Below, in pieces: positions 33,230-41,403 of a stretch of 42,238 bases of DNA. The notes beneath the pieces are model-generated. The model saw only the letters and a program-made list of their open reading frames with translations, ran no database searches and was not told where the DNA came from. Location of the stretch: NCBI GenBank assembly GCA_028823175.1, contig JAPKBZ010000034.1, positions 1 to 42,238 on the forward strand, written 5' to 3'. The DNA comes from Myxococcota bacterium (GTDB taxonomy: Bacteria > Myxococcota_A > UBA9160 > UBA4427). Position 1 is the first letter of the stretch. Every line of letters begins with the position of its first letter. Position numbers and translations under genes: made by a program.

Positions 33230-36200
33230 TCATAAGCCTTTTTTGCGTTCCATTTCCTTCTGGCGGTGAATGGCGTCGATCTGGTCTTCTGTGAGGAGAG
33301 CCGTCGCGACCTTCGGTCGAAAAACGGAGTAGAAGGCCGGCACGATCGTCAGCGCCCCAAACATGTTGATCACCATCAGGATGCAGAGCATCTTGGCCAT
33401 GTCCGCCTGAAATCGAAGGTTCGAGAAAGTCCAGAGCACGATACCGCCGACGATTGTGCTCGCCGTAAAGGAAACTGCCATTCCAGTGGTGCGGATCGCC
33501 CTGCGCACGGCTTCATCGATATCGGCTGTATCCGAGACCTCATGCCGGATTCGGTCGACGATATAGATCGCGTAGTCGACTCCAATCCCGACTCCAACAG
33601 ACTGGACAGGAAGCGTATTGATATTGAGGCCCATCCCGGCGACAGCCATGTAGGCGAGTGAGAGCATCGTCGCTGTGGCAATTTGCAGAAGGATAATGAA
33701 CCCGCTCGGAACCGATTGATAGGTGACCGAGTGAAGGGTGAAGATGACCAGGAAAATCAGGACGATATTCGCCACATGGCTGCGCTCGACCTCATCGTCG
33801 ATGGCGGCGAGAATGCCCATGAGCCCGCCGGCCATTACGAACTGAACGCCGCGTGTCCACGAATTCGTCTGCTGGAATGCAGGCACCCCATCGACCGCCT
33901 TGGTGTCCTCGACGATGAGGTTGGTGGTATTGGTCGCGACTGCGCGGATGCCAAGCTCTTCATCCTCCCACCAGTAGTCGATCTCCTCGGTTTGCCAGTC
34001 GGCGAGTGAACCCGGCCAACTAAAAAACTCCCCTTCGTCGAGTGAGTCGAACTGATCCTCGTAGTCTTCGATTGCATTGTCTCGAAAATCATCGATCCAG
34101 CTGGGGAGCGCCTCGACGCTCGAGAACTGATTGACTTCCCGGGCAGAGTAAGAGCCATCCTCGTTGCGAATCTGGACAGTCAAATGGTGGTGCCGGTCGG
34201 GCAAGAGCGGGCCGAGCATATAATACCATTTGTCCATCAAGGCGTTTCGGCTGAAGAAGCCTTCCTCGGGTCCGGCTCGATCCTTCTCCAGGCGTACGAT
34301 GACCTGGCCAATCGGATTTCGACGAATAAATTCCTCTGCGGCGATCACGGTACGGCGAATAGTCTCGCCCTTGTGGTCGCGGTAGAAGAACGAAATATTC
34401 GAATCTTTTCCCTCTGGAGTCAGGTAGGGGTCCATGGCTCCAGGAGCCCCGTTGGTGCGCATTTGGTAGATCTGCTGACGAACCACCGCCTGGTCATCGG
34501 AAACAAAGCTCCACTTGGGATCGCCGTAATGATTCATCGACCAAGCCGTACGCAAGATTGGCACGATGGAGAAAGTGGCTCCCAGGGGCGTGTACATGCC
34601 CATCCAGCGCTCGAATTCTGCCATTCGGAGGATGGGCAGAGCGTCGCCGCTCGCCTTTTCCTTGTCACCCTCGAGGAAGACTACCATGGAGTCCACGCCG
34701 CCGAAGCGATCGGCGATTTCGGCGGTTGCCACATTCCATGGGTGATCGGGGTAAAGCAGGGGAGTGCCGGGCTTGGCCTCGCCGATCTGGGAATAGACAA
34801 GCGTGATATAGGTCGAGACCACCAGCAGCAGAACAGTGCCGACGGCGATGACGTTCTTCCAGATAGGGTGCGTGGTGATATACCCGAGAAAATTGGTGAA
34901 GCGCACCATGAAGGCGGGCACGAAGTGCTCGTGCTCCTTTGGGGCCGGCAGGTAGCAAATCAGGACCGGGTGAAGAATCTCTACGGTGATGATGATCGAC
35001 GAGACCCAGAACGCGCCAAAAATCCCTAGATCTCGCATCTGTGGGATCGAGGTCACGAGAATGACGAGCAGCCCCGCGACATCGGTGACAATTCCCAGGG
35101 TTCCGGGGACGATGAGCTCGCTCATGGCGACCGTTGCTGCTTCTTCTTTGGCCGCTTCGGGGTCACCCATTGCCGGGAGAAGAATTTCATAGTCTTCGAA
35201 GAAGCGCTCCGCCATCTGGACAGTATGGGAAACGGCACGGGCGGTGATGATCGTCGGAATGACGAGAATCAAGGGGTCGAATGTGATTCCGACCCAGCCG
35301 GTAAAGCCGAGCCCCCAGATCGATGTCGCCATGGCCGCCACCGCCGGAATCAGGACTCCGTGCCAGCGCCGGAAATAGAGCCAGAGAAGCACGAAGATCA
35401 TGACTACCGTCAGGACGAGAAAGAGTGTGATCTCGAATGCGTACCGAAGGATCCAGCCGACGAGGATCGGGTATCCGGAGACAAAGATTTGGACGTTTTC
35501 AGTTTCTTCTTCGACCTTGATTTTTTCGACGTGATCGAAGACGGCAATGAAAGTTTCTCGGCTATTCAGGCGGTCGGTGACGAAGCCAGCCGTAATGAGC
35601 GCACCCTTTTCATCCAGGGAGACGAGTCGGCCGTAGATAAAGGGCGGGTTTTGCCTGACGCGCTCGCCGATGATATCGGCTTCTTCCTGGGTTTCGGGAA
35701 GCTTGGGCATCAAGACCGTAGTCTCGATATCCCCTGCCGCTTCGACCTGGATCACCCGGGTATTATTCGCCGTGACCGAGCGTATCTGGTAGTGGTTGAC
35801 CGGGTAGGGCGGGTATGCGGTATCGAGAGCCCGCTGGATCTTAGTGGAAGAAACCTCGAGCTCTTCGAGTTCGTCGCGCATTTCGTCGCGTTCGTCGATG
35901 TGGCTGTTGTAGCCACGCCCGTCGAGGCGCTGGGTAATCCGATTGATTCGGGCCAGGTTGTCCGGGGTGAAGATCGTCCCCTCCTTGACGACCACGGCGA
36001 TGGCGATGGACGATGAGCCCCCAAACTTGTTGGCGAATTTATCCTGCGCGCTGATGAACGGGTGATCGGGCCACTGATCTCGGGCCTGGGTATCGACGTT
36101 GACCGCGGGCAGGTGCTTCCAGCCCATGTCGACGGTGAGCAGAATCGCGTTCAGGATCGGGAAAAAGAAGAACGCGGTGGAAACGATCAGGGCGAGGAGT

Positions 36201-36274
36201 ATCGGGAACTTCCACCGGACCACTCCTTGCGCGAAGATTAGGGTGGCAGATTTTCGTGCGCGAATTTCAGTCAT
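33230..36274 (-). CDS. HAE3-type RND/MMPL-family transporter
   Basis: 1014 aa inner-membrane protein. Two halves each have one helix, a large periplasmic loop and a bundle of five helices. VIPTIITARAVSHTVQMAER and VGVGIGVDYAIYIVDRIRHE mark the repeated helix regions, the second with the Asp typical of proton-driven RND proteins. No periplasmic adaptor or outer-membrane channel lies nearby, as is usual for hydrophobe/amphiphile efflux-3 members that may move lipids or hopanoids. ATG 36274; AGAGAG lies about 6 nt upstream. A 14-bp dyad lies about 175 nt upstream. Confidence 0.9.
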   Translation of the reverse strand: MTEIRARKSATLIFAQGVVRWKFPILLALIVSTAFFFFPILNAILLTVDMGWKHLPAVNVDTQARDQWPDHPFISAQDKFANKFGGSSSIAIAVVVKEGTIFTPDNLARINRITQRLDGRGYNSHIDERDEMRDELEELEVSSTKIQRALDTAYPPYPVNHYQIRSVTANNTRVIQVEAAGDIETTVLMPKLPETQEEADIIGERVRQNPPFIYGRLVSLDEKGALITAGFVTDRLNSRETFIAVFDHVEKIKVEEETENVQIFVSGYPILVGWILRYAFEITLFLVLTVVMIFVLLWLYFRRWHGVLIPAVAAMATSIWGLGFTGWVGITFDPLILVIPTIITARAVSHTVQMAERFFEDYEILLPAMGDPEAAKEEAATVAMSELIVPGTLGIVTDVAGLLVILVTSIPQMRDLGIFGAFWVSSIIITVEILHPVLICYLPAPKEHEHFVPAFMVRFTNFLGYITTHPIWKNVIAVGTVLLLVVSTYITLVYSQIGEAKPGTPLLYPDHPWNVATAEIADRFGGVDSMVVFLEGDKEKASGDALPILRMAEFERWMGMYTPLGATFSIVPILRTAWSMNHYGDPKWSFVSDDQAVVRQQIYQMRTNGAPGAMDPYLTPEGKDSNISFFYRDHKGETIRRTVIAAEEFIRRNPIGQVIVRLEKDRAGPEEGFFSRNALMDKWYYMLGPLLPDRHHHLTVQIRNEDGSYSAREVNQFSSVEALPSWIDDFRDNAIEDYEDQFDSLDEGEFFSWPGSLADWQTEEIDYWWEDEELGIRAVATNTTNLIVEDTKAVDGVPAFQQTNSWTRGVQFVMAGGLMGILAAIDDEVERSHVANIVLIFLVIFTLHSVTYQSVPSGFIILLQIATATMLSLAYMAVAGMGLNINTLPVQSVGVGIGVDYAIYIVDRIRHEVSDTADIDEAVRRAIRTTGMAVSFTASTIVGGIVLWTFSNLRFQADMAKMLCILMVINMFGALTIVPAFYSVFRPKVATALLTEDQIDAIHRQKEMERKKGL

Positions 36275-36448
36275 TCAGGGCTCTCTGTAGCTCTTCGGCT
36301 TTCTGGCGGGAGGGCGTTGGTTGGGGATCGCAAGGTCGGGGTGGGGCTGCGCCGAATCTTGCGTTCAAAACCAATCTCGCCCCTATTGCTTGGCAGCACG
36401 AAATCGAGCTCAGGGTGGGCGAAAAGACGTCGGCTTACGAGCCCGAAC

Positions 36449-36462
36449 ACTATTTGAATAGT
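36449..36462. promoter_or_regulatory. 14-bp inverted repeat between RND and dehydrogenase genes
   Basis: ACTATT-TG-AATAGT is a near-perfect dyad in a GC-rich region, so it stands out by composition. On the minus strand a TTGACC (-35-like) lies just upstream of it, toward the RND gene. A matching -10 is weak. It could be an operator of a TetR- or MarR-type regulator. The rest of 36275-36571 holds no gene. Confidence 0.4.
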
Positions 36463-36571
36463 TGCCGAGGTCAAGGCGAAGCGGTCGGGATTCTCGGTTA
36501 GGCTTCTCCAGCGAATCGGAACGGCTGCCTGGCCTCCCCGTCGGCGGGTGGGGGCGAGCAGGGGGAGAGGG

Positions 36572-37567
36572 ATGAAGGAAAACCCGCGGGTTTTCGTCAG
36601 TGATGGCATGGACGGGTTGGCTCGGCGCGCGGGGCGCGACCTGCTCGCGCCCCTGCGGGCGGCGGCGGACTGTCGCGTATGGCCCCACGTCCGCCCCGCC
36701 GCCCGCGAGGACCTGCGGGAGGAGCTTGCTGAGGCGGAGGGCGTGCTCTGCCTGCTGACCGATGTCCTAGACGCCGAGCTGCTCGCCGGCTGTCCCGACC
36801 TGCGCGTCATTTCGAGCATTTCGGTGGGGGTGGATCACATAGACCTCGATGCGGCGACGAGTCAGGACATTGTGGTGGGAAATACCCCCGGAGTTTTGAC
36901 CGAGACCACGGCGGATCTGGCTTTCGCCCTGCTCCTCACGGCCGGGCGGCGGGTGGTCGAGGCGGGTGATTTCTTGCGCACCGGGGCCTGGGCCAAGAGC
37001 CGCTGGGCGATCGATTCCTTCGTGGGGCGCGACCTCCACGGGGCCACCCTCGGCATTGTGGGCCTGGGGCCCATCGGCCAGGCCGTCGCTCGGCGCGCCC
37101 AGGGCTTCGGAATGCGGGTGCTCGGGTGGTCGCGCTCGGGCCGAGAGGTGCTGGGGGTACGCGGGGTGGCGCTCGAGCAGCTTTTCGCCGAGGCCGATTT
37201 CGTCAGTCTTCACGTTGCCTTGACCGCCGAGACCCGGGGCCTCATCGACGCCCGGGCGCTGGCCGCGATGAAGCCCGGCGTGGTGCTCGTCAACACCGCC
37301 CGGGGAGGCGTGATCGATCAGCCAGCGCTGGTCGAGGCGTTGGAGTCGGGCCAATTGGGTGCGGTGGGGCTGGACGTCTTCGAGAGCGAGCCCATCGATG
37401 CCGAGCACCCCCTGCTCGGCTTTCCGAACGCTGTCCTGACCCCCCATATCGGGAGCGCGAGCGTCGAGACCCGGGTTCGCATGGTCGACCTCGCCGTTGC
37501 GAACCTGCTGGCGGGGCTCCGGGGCGAGCCGCTCCCGGCCTGTGCGAATCCCGGCGCTGAGCGCTGA
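36572..37567 (+). CDS. D-2-hydroxyacid dehydrogenase (glyoxylate/hydroxypyruvate reductase-like)
   Basis: 331 aa, NAD(P)-dependent. Catalytic domain first, with SSISVGVDHIDLDAA; Rossmann motif GLGPIG (164-169); the catalytic Arg in NTARGGVID (R244), Glu in FESEP (E273) and His in TPHIGSA (H292). These fit glyoxylate or hydroxypyruvate reductase and phosphoglycerate-dehydrogenase-like enzymes. Exact substrate unknown. WSRSGR after the Rossmann strand has Arg/Ser, suggesting NADP preference. ATG 36572 follows GGGGGAGAGGG; GTG 36548 is the longer alternative. Convergent with the NYN gene across a hairpin holding both stops. Confidence 0.93.
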   Translation: MKENPRVFVSDGMDGLARRAGRDLLAPLRAAADCRVWPHVRPAAREDLREELAEAEGVLCLLTDVLDAELLAGCPDLRVISSISVGVDHIDLDAATSQDIVVGNTPGVLTETTADLAFALLLTAGRRVVEAGDFLRTGAWAKSRWAIDSFVGRDLHGATLGIVGLGPIGQAVARRAQGFGMRVLGWSRSGREVLGVRGVALEQLFAEADFVSLHVALTAETRGLIDARALAAMKPGVVLVNTARGGVIDQPALVEALESGQLGAVGLDVFESEPIDAEHPLLGFPNAVLTPHIGSASVETRVRMVDLAVANLLAGLRGEPLPACANPGAER

Positions 37568-37578
37568 GAACCCTCAGC
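37563..37578. terminator. Hairpin holding both convergent stop codons
   Basis: GCTGAG (37563-37568) and CTCAGC (37573-37578) pair around AACC. The dehydrogenase TGA and the NYN TGA sit inside opposite arms. A compact shared 3' end; termination strength is uncertain because no U-tract exists. Confidence 0.4.
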
Positions 37579-38086
37579 TTTGCCCGGTTGGGCAGTGCGC
37601 GATGAAATCTCGCGGTGCCACGATCCGAGCTCCGGCGTGACGGCAGCGCCCGGTCAGCTGGCGGTCCGCTGACACCACGGCCAGCACCCCGGGGTCTGTG
37701 CTGCCGCGAACCCGCTCGACGATCCACTGATCGGCAGACGGCGCAAAGACGACCCAAGGGTTGGCGCTTTTCTGCTCGGCCGCGGGTTTGTCGCCGTCGA
37801 AGACGATCCAGACGGTGCCGGGCAGAGGGGCATCGAGGGAAGGCTCGGTGGAGCCGTCAACGGCCGCCTCATCCGGCTTCCGAAGGGCCTGGAAGGATTG
37901 GATCCGATCCCAGAGCAGATCCCGTCCGTCCGGCCCCCACCAGTGGACCGCGTCACGGGGCTGGCCCCCGAGCAGAACGGTCTGCAAGACGTTGTAGCCG
38001 TCGACGAGCCAGGCCCGGGTTTTTTCCCCGATCTCCGGGCCCGACTCTCCGGTCGGTGAGTCAGCGGGCGACTGGGAGGAGCTCAT
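37574..38086 (-). CDS. YacP-like NYN-domain protein
   Basis: 170 aa. WLVDGYNVL (26-34) with Asp29 and Asn32, IVFDGD, SADQWIVERV, VVSADRQLTGRCRHAGAR and PRDFI match the PIN-like NYN fold, whose Asp cluster binds metal for RNA cleavage. YacP/Rae1 is the Bacillus ribosome-associated RNase; a similar role is inferred, not shown. Disordered N-terminal about 22 residues. ATG 38086 has a C10 tract 13-22 nt upstream where a ribosome site would normally be. Repeats lie further upstream. Confidence 0.85.
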   Translation of the reverse strand: MSSSQSPADSPTGESGPEIGEKTRAWLVDGYNVLQTVLLGGQPRDAVHWWGPDGRDLLWDRIQSFQALRKPDEAAVDGSTEPSLDAPLPGTVWIVFDGDKPAAEQKSANPWVVFAPSADQWIVERVRGSTDPGVLAVVSADRQLTGRCRHAGARIVAPRDFIAHCPTGQS

Positions 38087-38098
38087 CCGGGCAGCTTA

Positions 38099-38108
38099 GG
38101 GGGGGGGG
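38099..38108. repeat. G10/C10 homopolymer upstream of the NYN gene
   Basis: Ten consecutive G on the plus strand, 13-22 nt upstream of the NYN start on the minus strand. Such tracts can slip during replication or be misread in assembly. Confidence 0.7.
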
Positions 38109-38172
38109 ATAGGCTCCGCCCGCCGACTCAGAAGCTCGGCGGAGAGGGATCCGGTGCGTGAGGACCGGGCCT

Positions 38173-38204
38173 CCTTTCGTCCTTTCGTTCTTTCGTCCTT
38201 TCGT
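38173..38204. repeat. Four tandem 8-nt repeats (CCTTTCGT-like)
   Basis: CCTTTCGT occurs three times and TCTTTCGT once in head-to-tail order at 38173-38204, immediately left of the 21-nt repeats. Confidence 0.9.
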
Positions 38205-38209
38205 TGCGA

Positions 38210-38293
38210 GCGTTGCGAGTATAAAAAGAGGCGTTGCGAGTATAAAAAGAGGCGTTGCGAGTATAAAAAGAGGCGTTGCGAGTATAAAAAGAG
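38210..38293. repeat. Four perfect 21-nt tandem repeats with A5 tracts
   Basis: The unit GCGTTGCGAGTATAAAAAGA plus G repeats four times without change (starts 38210, 38231, 38252, 38273). Each carries TATAAAAAG. The 21-nt period equals about two helical turns, so the A tracts are in phase. It lies between the small ORF stop and the NYN start. No spacers are present, so this is not a CRISPR array. Confidence 0.95.
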
Positions 38294-38302
38294 GGGGCAA
38301 AA

Positions 38303-38596
38303 CTAGAGGGGGGAAAAGGCCGCTGAGGCGAGGCCCACCAGCATGACGGCGAGGAGAGCGGCGGCTGACTCGAGCAGGGCATGGTCCGGGGGGGCCTCGG
38401 TTTGTGCGAGGGCTGTGTGCGGGGGGACGGGCCGCTCTTCCCCCGGGCCCCATGGGCGTTTTGTCGAGCGCTTTGCCTCGAGGACGCCGCCCGCTTGCCG
38501 AAGCCCGGAGCGAGCGCGATCGAACTCGCGAGGCGCCGGGACGGTTCCAAGGGGAAGATCCGCTTGTTCGGGACTCTCGACCCAAGAAATACGCAT
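38303..38596 (-). CDS. Small hypothetical protein with C-terminal hydrophobic helix
   Basis: 97 aa from ATG 38596, which has AGGAGAGG 7 nt upstream on the minus strand. The first 70 residues are charged and Pro-rich; the last about 25 (HALLESAAALLAVMLVGLAS, then AAFSPL) form a likely membrane helix, as in tail-anchored proteins. I do not recognise it. Overlapping open frames on both strands are common in this GC-rich stretch, so reality rests on the ribosome site and the plausible helix. Confidence 0.4.
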   Translation of the reverse strand: MRISWVESPEQADLPLGTVPAPREFDRARSGLRQAGGVLEAKRSTKRPWGPGEERPVPPHTALAQTEAPPDHALLESAAALLAVMLVGLASAAFSPL

Positions 38597-38685
38597 TCCG
38601 ACGCCTCTCCTCTGAGCGCTGGATTCTCGATCCAGGCCACGACCCGATTTCGGTTCCGTCACCCCATCGACACTCGCTCGGACCT

Positions 38686-38702
38686 GTGACAGCTGCGGTC
38701 AC
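38686..38702. promoter_or_regulatory. GTGAC-N7-GTCAC dyad upstream of frdA
   Basis: An inverted repeat GTGAC (38686-38690) and GTCAC (38698-38702) centred on a CAGCTG-containing core, about 220 nt before frdA. The spacing differs from a CRP/FNR site. Could be an operator of another regulator. Confidence 0.25.
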
Positions 38703-38835
38703 GGGCCCTCGACCCGAGAAAGGATTCGTCTTGGGACGGAAAGTCTGTCGGGGGAGGGCCCGTCTACCCGTGGGAACCGACGGCTGGGCGGACGGAATGC
38801 CTTTCCGAGGGGGCGGCAATTCGGTAAACCTACAG

Positions 38836-38876
38836 GCCCGAAGTGGTCGCCACTGGTCGGACTTTGGGCTTTTTTT
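38836..38876 (+). terminator. Intrinsic terminator in the frdA leader
   Basis: GCCCGAAGT (38836-38844) pairs with ACTTTGGGC (38861-38869), 9 bp with one G-U, around a 16-nt loop. Seven T (38870-38876) follow directly. It is the best intrinsic terminator in the window and lies only 39 nt before the frdA start. It ends either an upstream small RNA or a regulated leader. Another stem (38760-38764 with 38779-38783) precedes it. Confidence 0.65.
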
Positions 38877-38915
38877 AACGACGCGCTTTCTCTTGAGACG
38901 GTCTGAGGTTTTCTC

Positions 38916-40634
38916 GTGGTTCAGGTATCGCGGCACGACATTGTCATCGTCGGGGGCGGTGGAGCCGGCTTGCGTGCGGCAATCGCCGCTGCAGAGGCCA
39001 ACCCCGATCTGTCGGTGGCCCTCGTTTCCAAGGTCTACCCCATGCGGAGCCATACCGTCTCCGCCGAGGGCGGCGCCGCTGCGATCGCAAGGGACGACGA
39101 CAGCCTCGAACTTCACGGTTTCGACACGGTCAAGGGCTCCGATTTCCTCGGTGATCAAGACGTCATCGAGTACTTCGTCGAGCACGCTCCCCGTGAGCTC
39201 GCACTTCTCGAAAACTGGGGCTGTCCCTGGAGTCGGAACGATGATGGCACAGTGGCGACGCGTGCCTTCGGGGGTATGTCGACCAAGCGGACGTGGTACG
39301 CCACGGACAAAGTCGGTTTTCACATGCTCCACTCGCTCTTTCAGCAATCCATGCGTTACGACAATATCGTGCGCTACGACGAATATTTCGTCTCCAAATT
39401 GTTGGTGGAGGATGGGGCCTGCCAGGGCGTGGCCGCTCTGGAAATTCGGACGGGCGAATTTCACGCGATTCTGGGTCGGTCAGTCATTCTGGCCACCGGG
39501 GGAGCGGGTAAAATCTTTCCGTTTACGACCAATGGAACGATCAAGACTGGCGACGGCATGGCGCTTGCCTATCGCGCCGGGGTGGCTCTGAAGGATATGG
39601 AGTTCGTTCAATATCACCCGACCGGTCTTCCGGGCACAGGAATCTTGATCACGGAAGCCGCCCGGGGCGAAGGGGGTTTCCTTCGCAACAATAAGGATGA
39701 ACGCTTTTTGGTCGAATACGACTACGGGGTGGGAGACAAAGCCGAGCTGGGCCCCCGGGACATGGTTTCGCGGGCGATCATCAAGGAGTTCGAGGCCGGG
39801 CGAGGTTTCGAGAACCGCTACGGGAGTTATTGCGTAGTCGACCTGCGGCACCTAGGCGAGGAGCATATCAACGCCAAGTTGCCCTTCGTTCGAGAGCTGG
39901 CGAAGACCTATATGGGGGTCGATCCGGTCCACGAGTACATTCCGATCCGGCCGGTTGTCCACTACATGATGGGCGGCGTGGATACCGATATCAACGCGGC
40001 AACGGATCTTCCGGGTCTCTACGCTGCGGGCGAGGTGGCGTGTGGCTCGTTGAATGGTGCGAACCGGTTGGGGTCGAATTCTCTGACAGAGTGTCTGGTC
40101 TTCGGCGCCGTCGCCGCTCGAAGCGCCCTCGATTTTGCCCGAGGGGCGAGCGATGGCGACTCCGCGCGCTTGGTTGCGCAAGTCGAGGAGGAGGCAGCCC
40201 GGGTGAATGCGTTGCGCGGCAACGGCAAGGGCAACGAGCATGTTTCGGCGCTGCGAACCGAGATGAACTCCACCATGGAAGCGGGTTGCGGTGTGTACCG
40301 GCATCAGGACACGATGCAGGTTGCCGCAGACGAGACGCGGAATATTCGTCAGCGAGTGGCCGACCTGCACCTCAAAGATACGAGCAAGGTCTTCAACACC
40401 GAGCTGATTTCGGCTCTCGAGCTTCAGAACATGGTTGAGTTGGCCGAGGTGCTCGCGCTCGGTGCGGTGCACCGAAAGGAGTCTCGGGGCGCACATACAT
40501 GTCGCGATTATCCGACCCGGGATGACCAAAATTATCTTTATCATACCCTGGCTCACCGTACCGAAGACGGCCCTCGGCTGGGTCGGAAGGAAGTCAATCT
40601 CGGACACTGGGAGCCCCAGGAGCGCAAGTACTGA
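38916..40634 (+). CDS. frdA: Fumarate reductase/succinate dehydrogenase flavoprotein subunit
   Basis: FAD subunit of a quinol:fumarate reductase-type complex on the cytoplasmic face. 572 aa. IVIVGGGGAGLRAAIAA binds FAD; H46 in RSHTVSAEGG is the covalent-FAD His; HPTGLPGTGILITEAARGEG, ELGPRDMVSRAI and HYMMGG supply active-site His/Arg. The sequence resembles E. coli FrdA more than SdhA (GCPWSRNDDGTVATRAFGGM, DKVGFHMLHSLFQ), and the A-B-C-D order supports Frd. GTG 38916 follows TGAGG at about 8 nt. The stop overlaps frdB by 1 nt. Direction in vivo cannot be told from sequence. Confidence 0.93.
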   Translation: MVQVSRHDIVIVGGGGAGLRAAIAAAEANPDLSVALVSKVYPMRSHTVSAEGGAAAIARDDDSLELHGFDTVKGSDFLGDQDVIEYFVEHAPRELALLENWGCPWSRNDDGTVATRAFGGMSTKRTWYATDKVGFHMLHSLFQQSMRYDNIVRYDEYFVSKLLVEDGACQGVAALEIRTGEFHAILGRSVILATGGAGKIFPFTTNGTIKTGDGMALAYRAGVALKDMEFVQYHPTGLPGTGILITEAARGEGGFLRNNKDERFLVEYDYGVGDKAELGPRDMVSRAIIKEFEAGRGFENRYGSYCVVDLRHLGEEHINAKLPFVRELAKTYMGVDPVHEYIPIRPVVHYMMGGVDTDINAATDLPGLYAAGEVACGSLNGANRLGSNSLTECLVFGAVAARSALDFARGASDGDSARLVAQVEEEAARVNALRGNGKGNEHVSALRTEMNSTMEAGCGVYRHQDTMQVAADETRNIRQRVADLHLKDTSKVFNTELISALELQNMVELAEVLALGAVHRKESRGAHTCRDYPTRDDQNYLYHTLAHRTEDGPRLGRKEVNLGHWEPQERKY

Positions 40635-41401
40635 TGGCTGAATCGAATAAGCGGATGCGGGTCGAGATCCTTCGTTTTGATCCCGACAAGGACGAGGTGC
40701 CCAGGAGCCAGGAATACGAGATTCCTGTCCAGGAAGACTGGAAGGTTCTTGACGCCATCAACTACATCAAGGACGAGGTGGACCCGACCGTTTCCCACCG
40801 CTGGTCCTGCAGGATGGCGGTCTGCGGAAGCTGCGGGATGATGGTGAATGGGGAGCCCAAGCTCACCTGCAAGACGTCGCTTTCCGACTACGAGGGCAGT
40901 ATCAAGATCGAGCCTCTCGCGAATTTTCCCATCGTCCGAGACCTCGTGGTCGATATGGACGGCTTCATGGACAAGTTCCGCAAGGTGAAGCCTTGGATCG
41001 TCCGGGCGAAAGAGCGCGCCGAGGACATGGAAAATCTCAGCGAGAAGGGCACCTACAGCCAGAGCCCGGCAGAGCTCGCGACGTTCAAGCAGTTCAGCAT
41101 GTGTATCAACTGCCTCCTCTGTTACGCCGCCTGTCCAGTCATCGCGAATGAGCCCGATTTTATCGGCCCCGCTGCGATCGCTCTGGGCCATCGCTACAAC
41201 CTGGATAGTCGAGATGAAGGCGATCGCGGACGCAACGAGATCTTTCGCGGTGAGGGGACGGTTTTCTCCTGTTCCTTCGCCAACGAATGCAGTGAGGTCT
41301 GCCCCAAAAACGTCGACCCCGCGGCCGCGGTCAACCAGGCAAAACTGGCTGCCGTTGTCGACTGGGCAAAGGGGCTGATTCTCCCCAGGGAGGGCGCTTA
41401 G
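40634..41401 (+). CDS. frdB: Fumarate reductase iron-sulfur subunit
   Basis: 255 aa electron-transfer subunit. The N-terminal plant-type ferredoxin domain binds [2Fe-2S] through C59, C64, C67, C79 (CRMAVCGSCGMMVNGEPKLT, then C). The C-terminal domain binds [4Fe-4S] via C157, C160, C163 and C223, and [3Fe-4S] via C167, C213 and C219 (CINCLLCYAACP; CSFANECSEVCPKNVDP). The CSEVCPKNVDPAAA end resembles FrdB. ATG 40634 overlaps the frdA stop; frdC follows after 2 nt. Confidence 0.95.
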   Translation: MAESNKRMRVEILRFDPDKDEVPRSQEYEIPVQEDWKVLDAINYIKDEVDPTVSHRWSCRMAVCGSCGMMVNGEPKLTCKTSLSDYEGSIKIEPLANFPIVRDLVVDMDGFMDKFRKVKPWIVRAKERAEDMENLSEKGTYSQSPAELATFKQFSMCINCLLCYAACPVIANEPDFIGPAAIALGHRYNLDSRDEGDRGRNEIFRGEGTVFSCSFANECSEVCPKNVDPAAAVNQAKLAAVVDWAKGLILPREGA

Positions 41402-41403
41402 TC

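Noticed and set aside
38210-38293. CRISPR-like array
   Set aside because: Units are directly adjacent with no spacers, and no cas genes are present.
38685-38703. CRP/FNR-type site upstream of frdA
   Set aside because: Half-sites resemble TGTGA/TCAC but are 9 nt apart rather than 6, and no TTGAT-type FNR arms exist; listed only as a generic dyad.
38061-39464. 467-aa minus-strand frame through the repeats, with a 7-residue FYTRNAS repeat
   Set aside because: It runs antisense through frdA and the translated repeat arises only because 21 nt is a multiple of three; no family resemblance or ribosome site.
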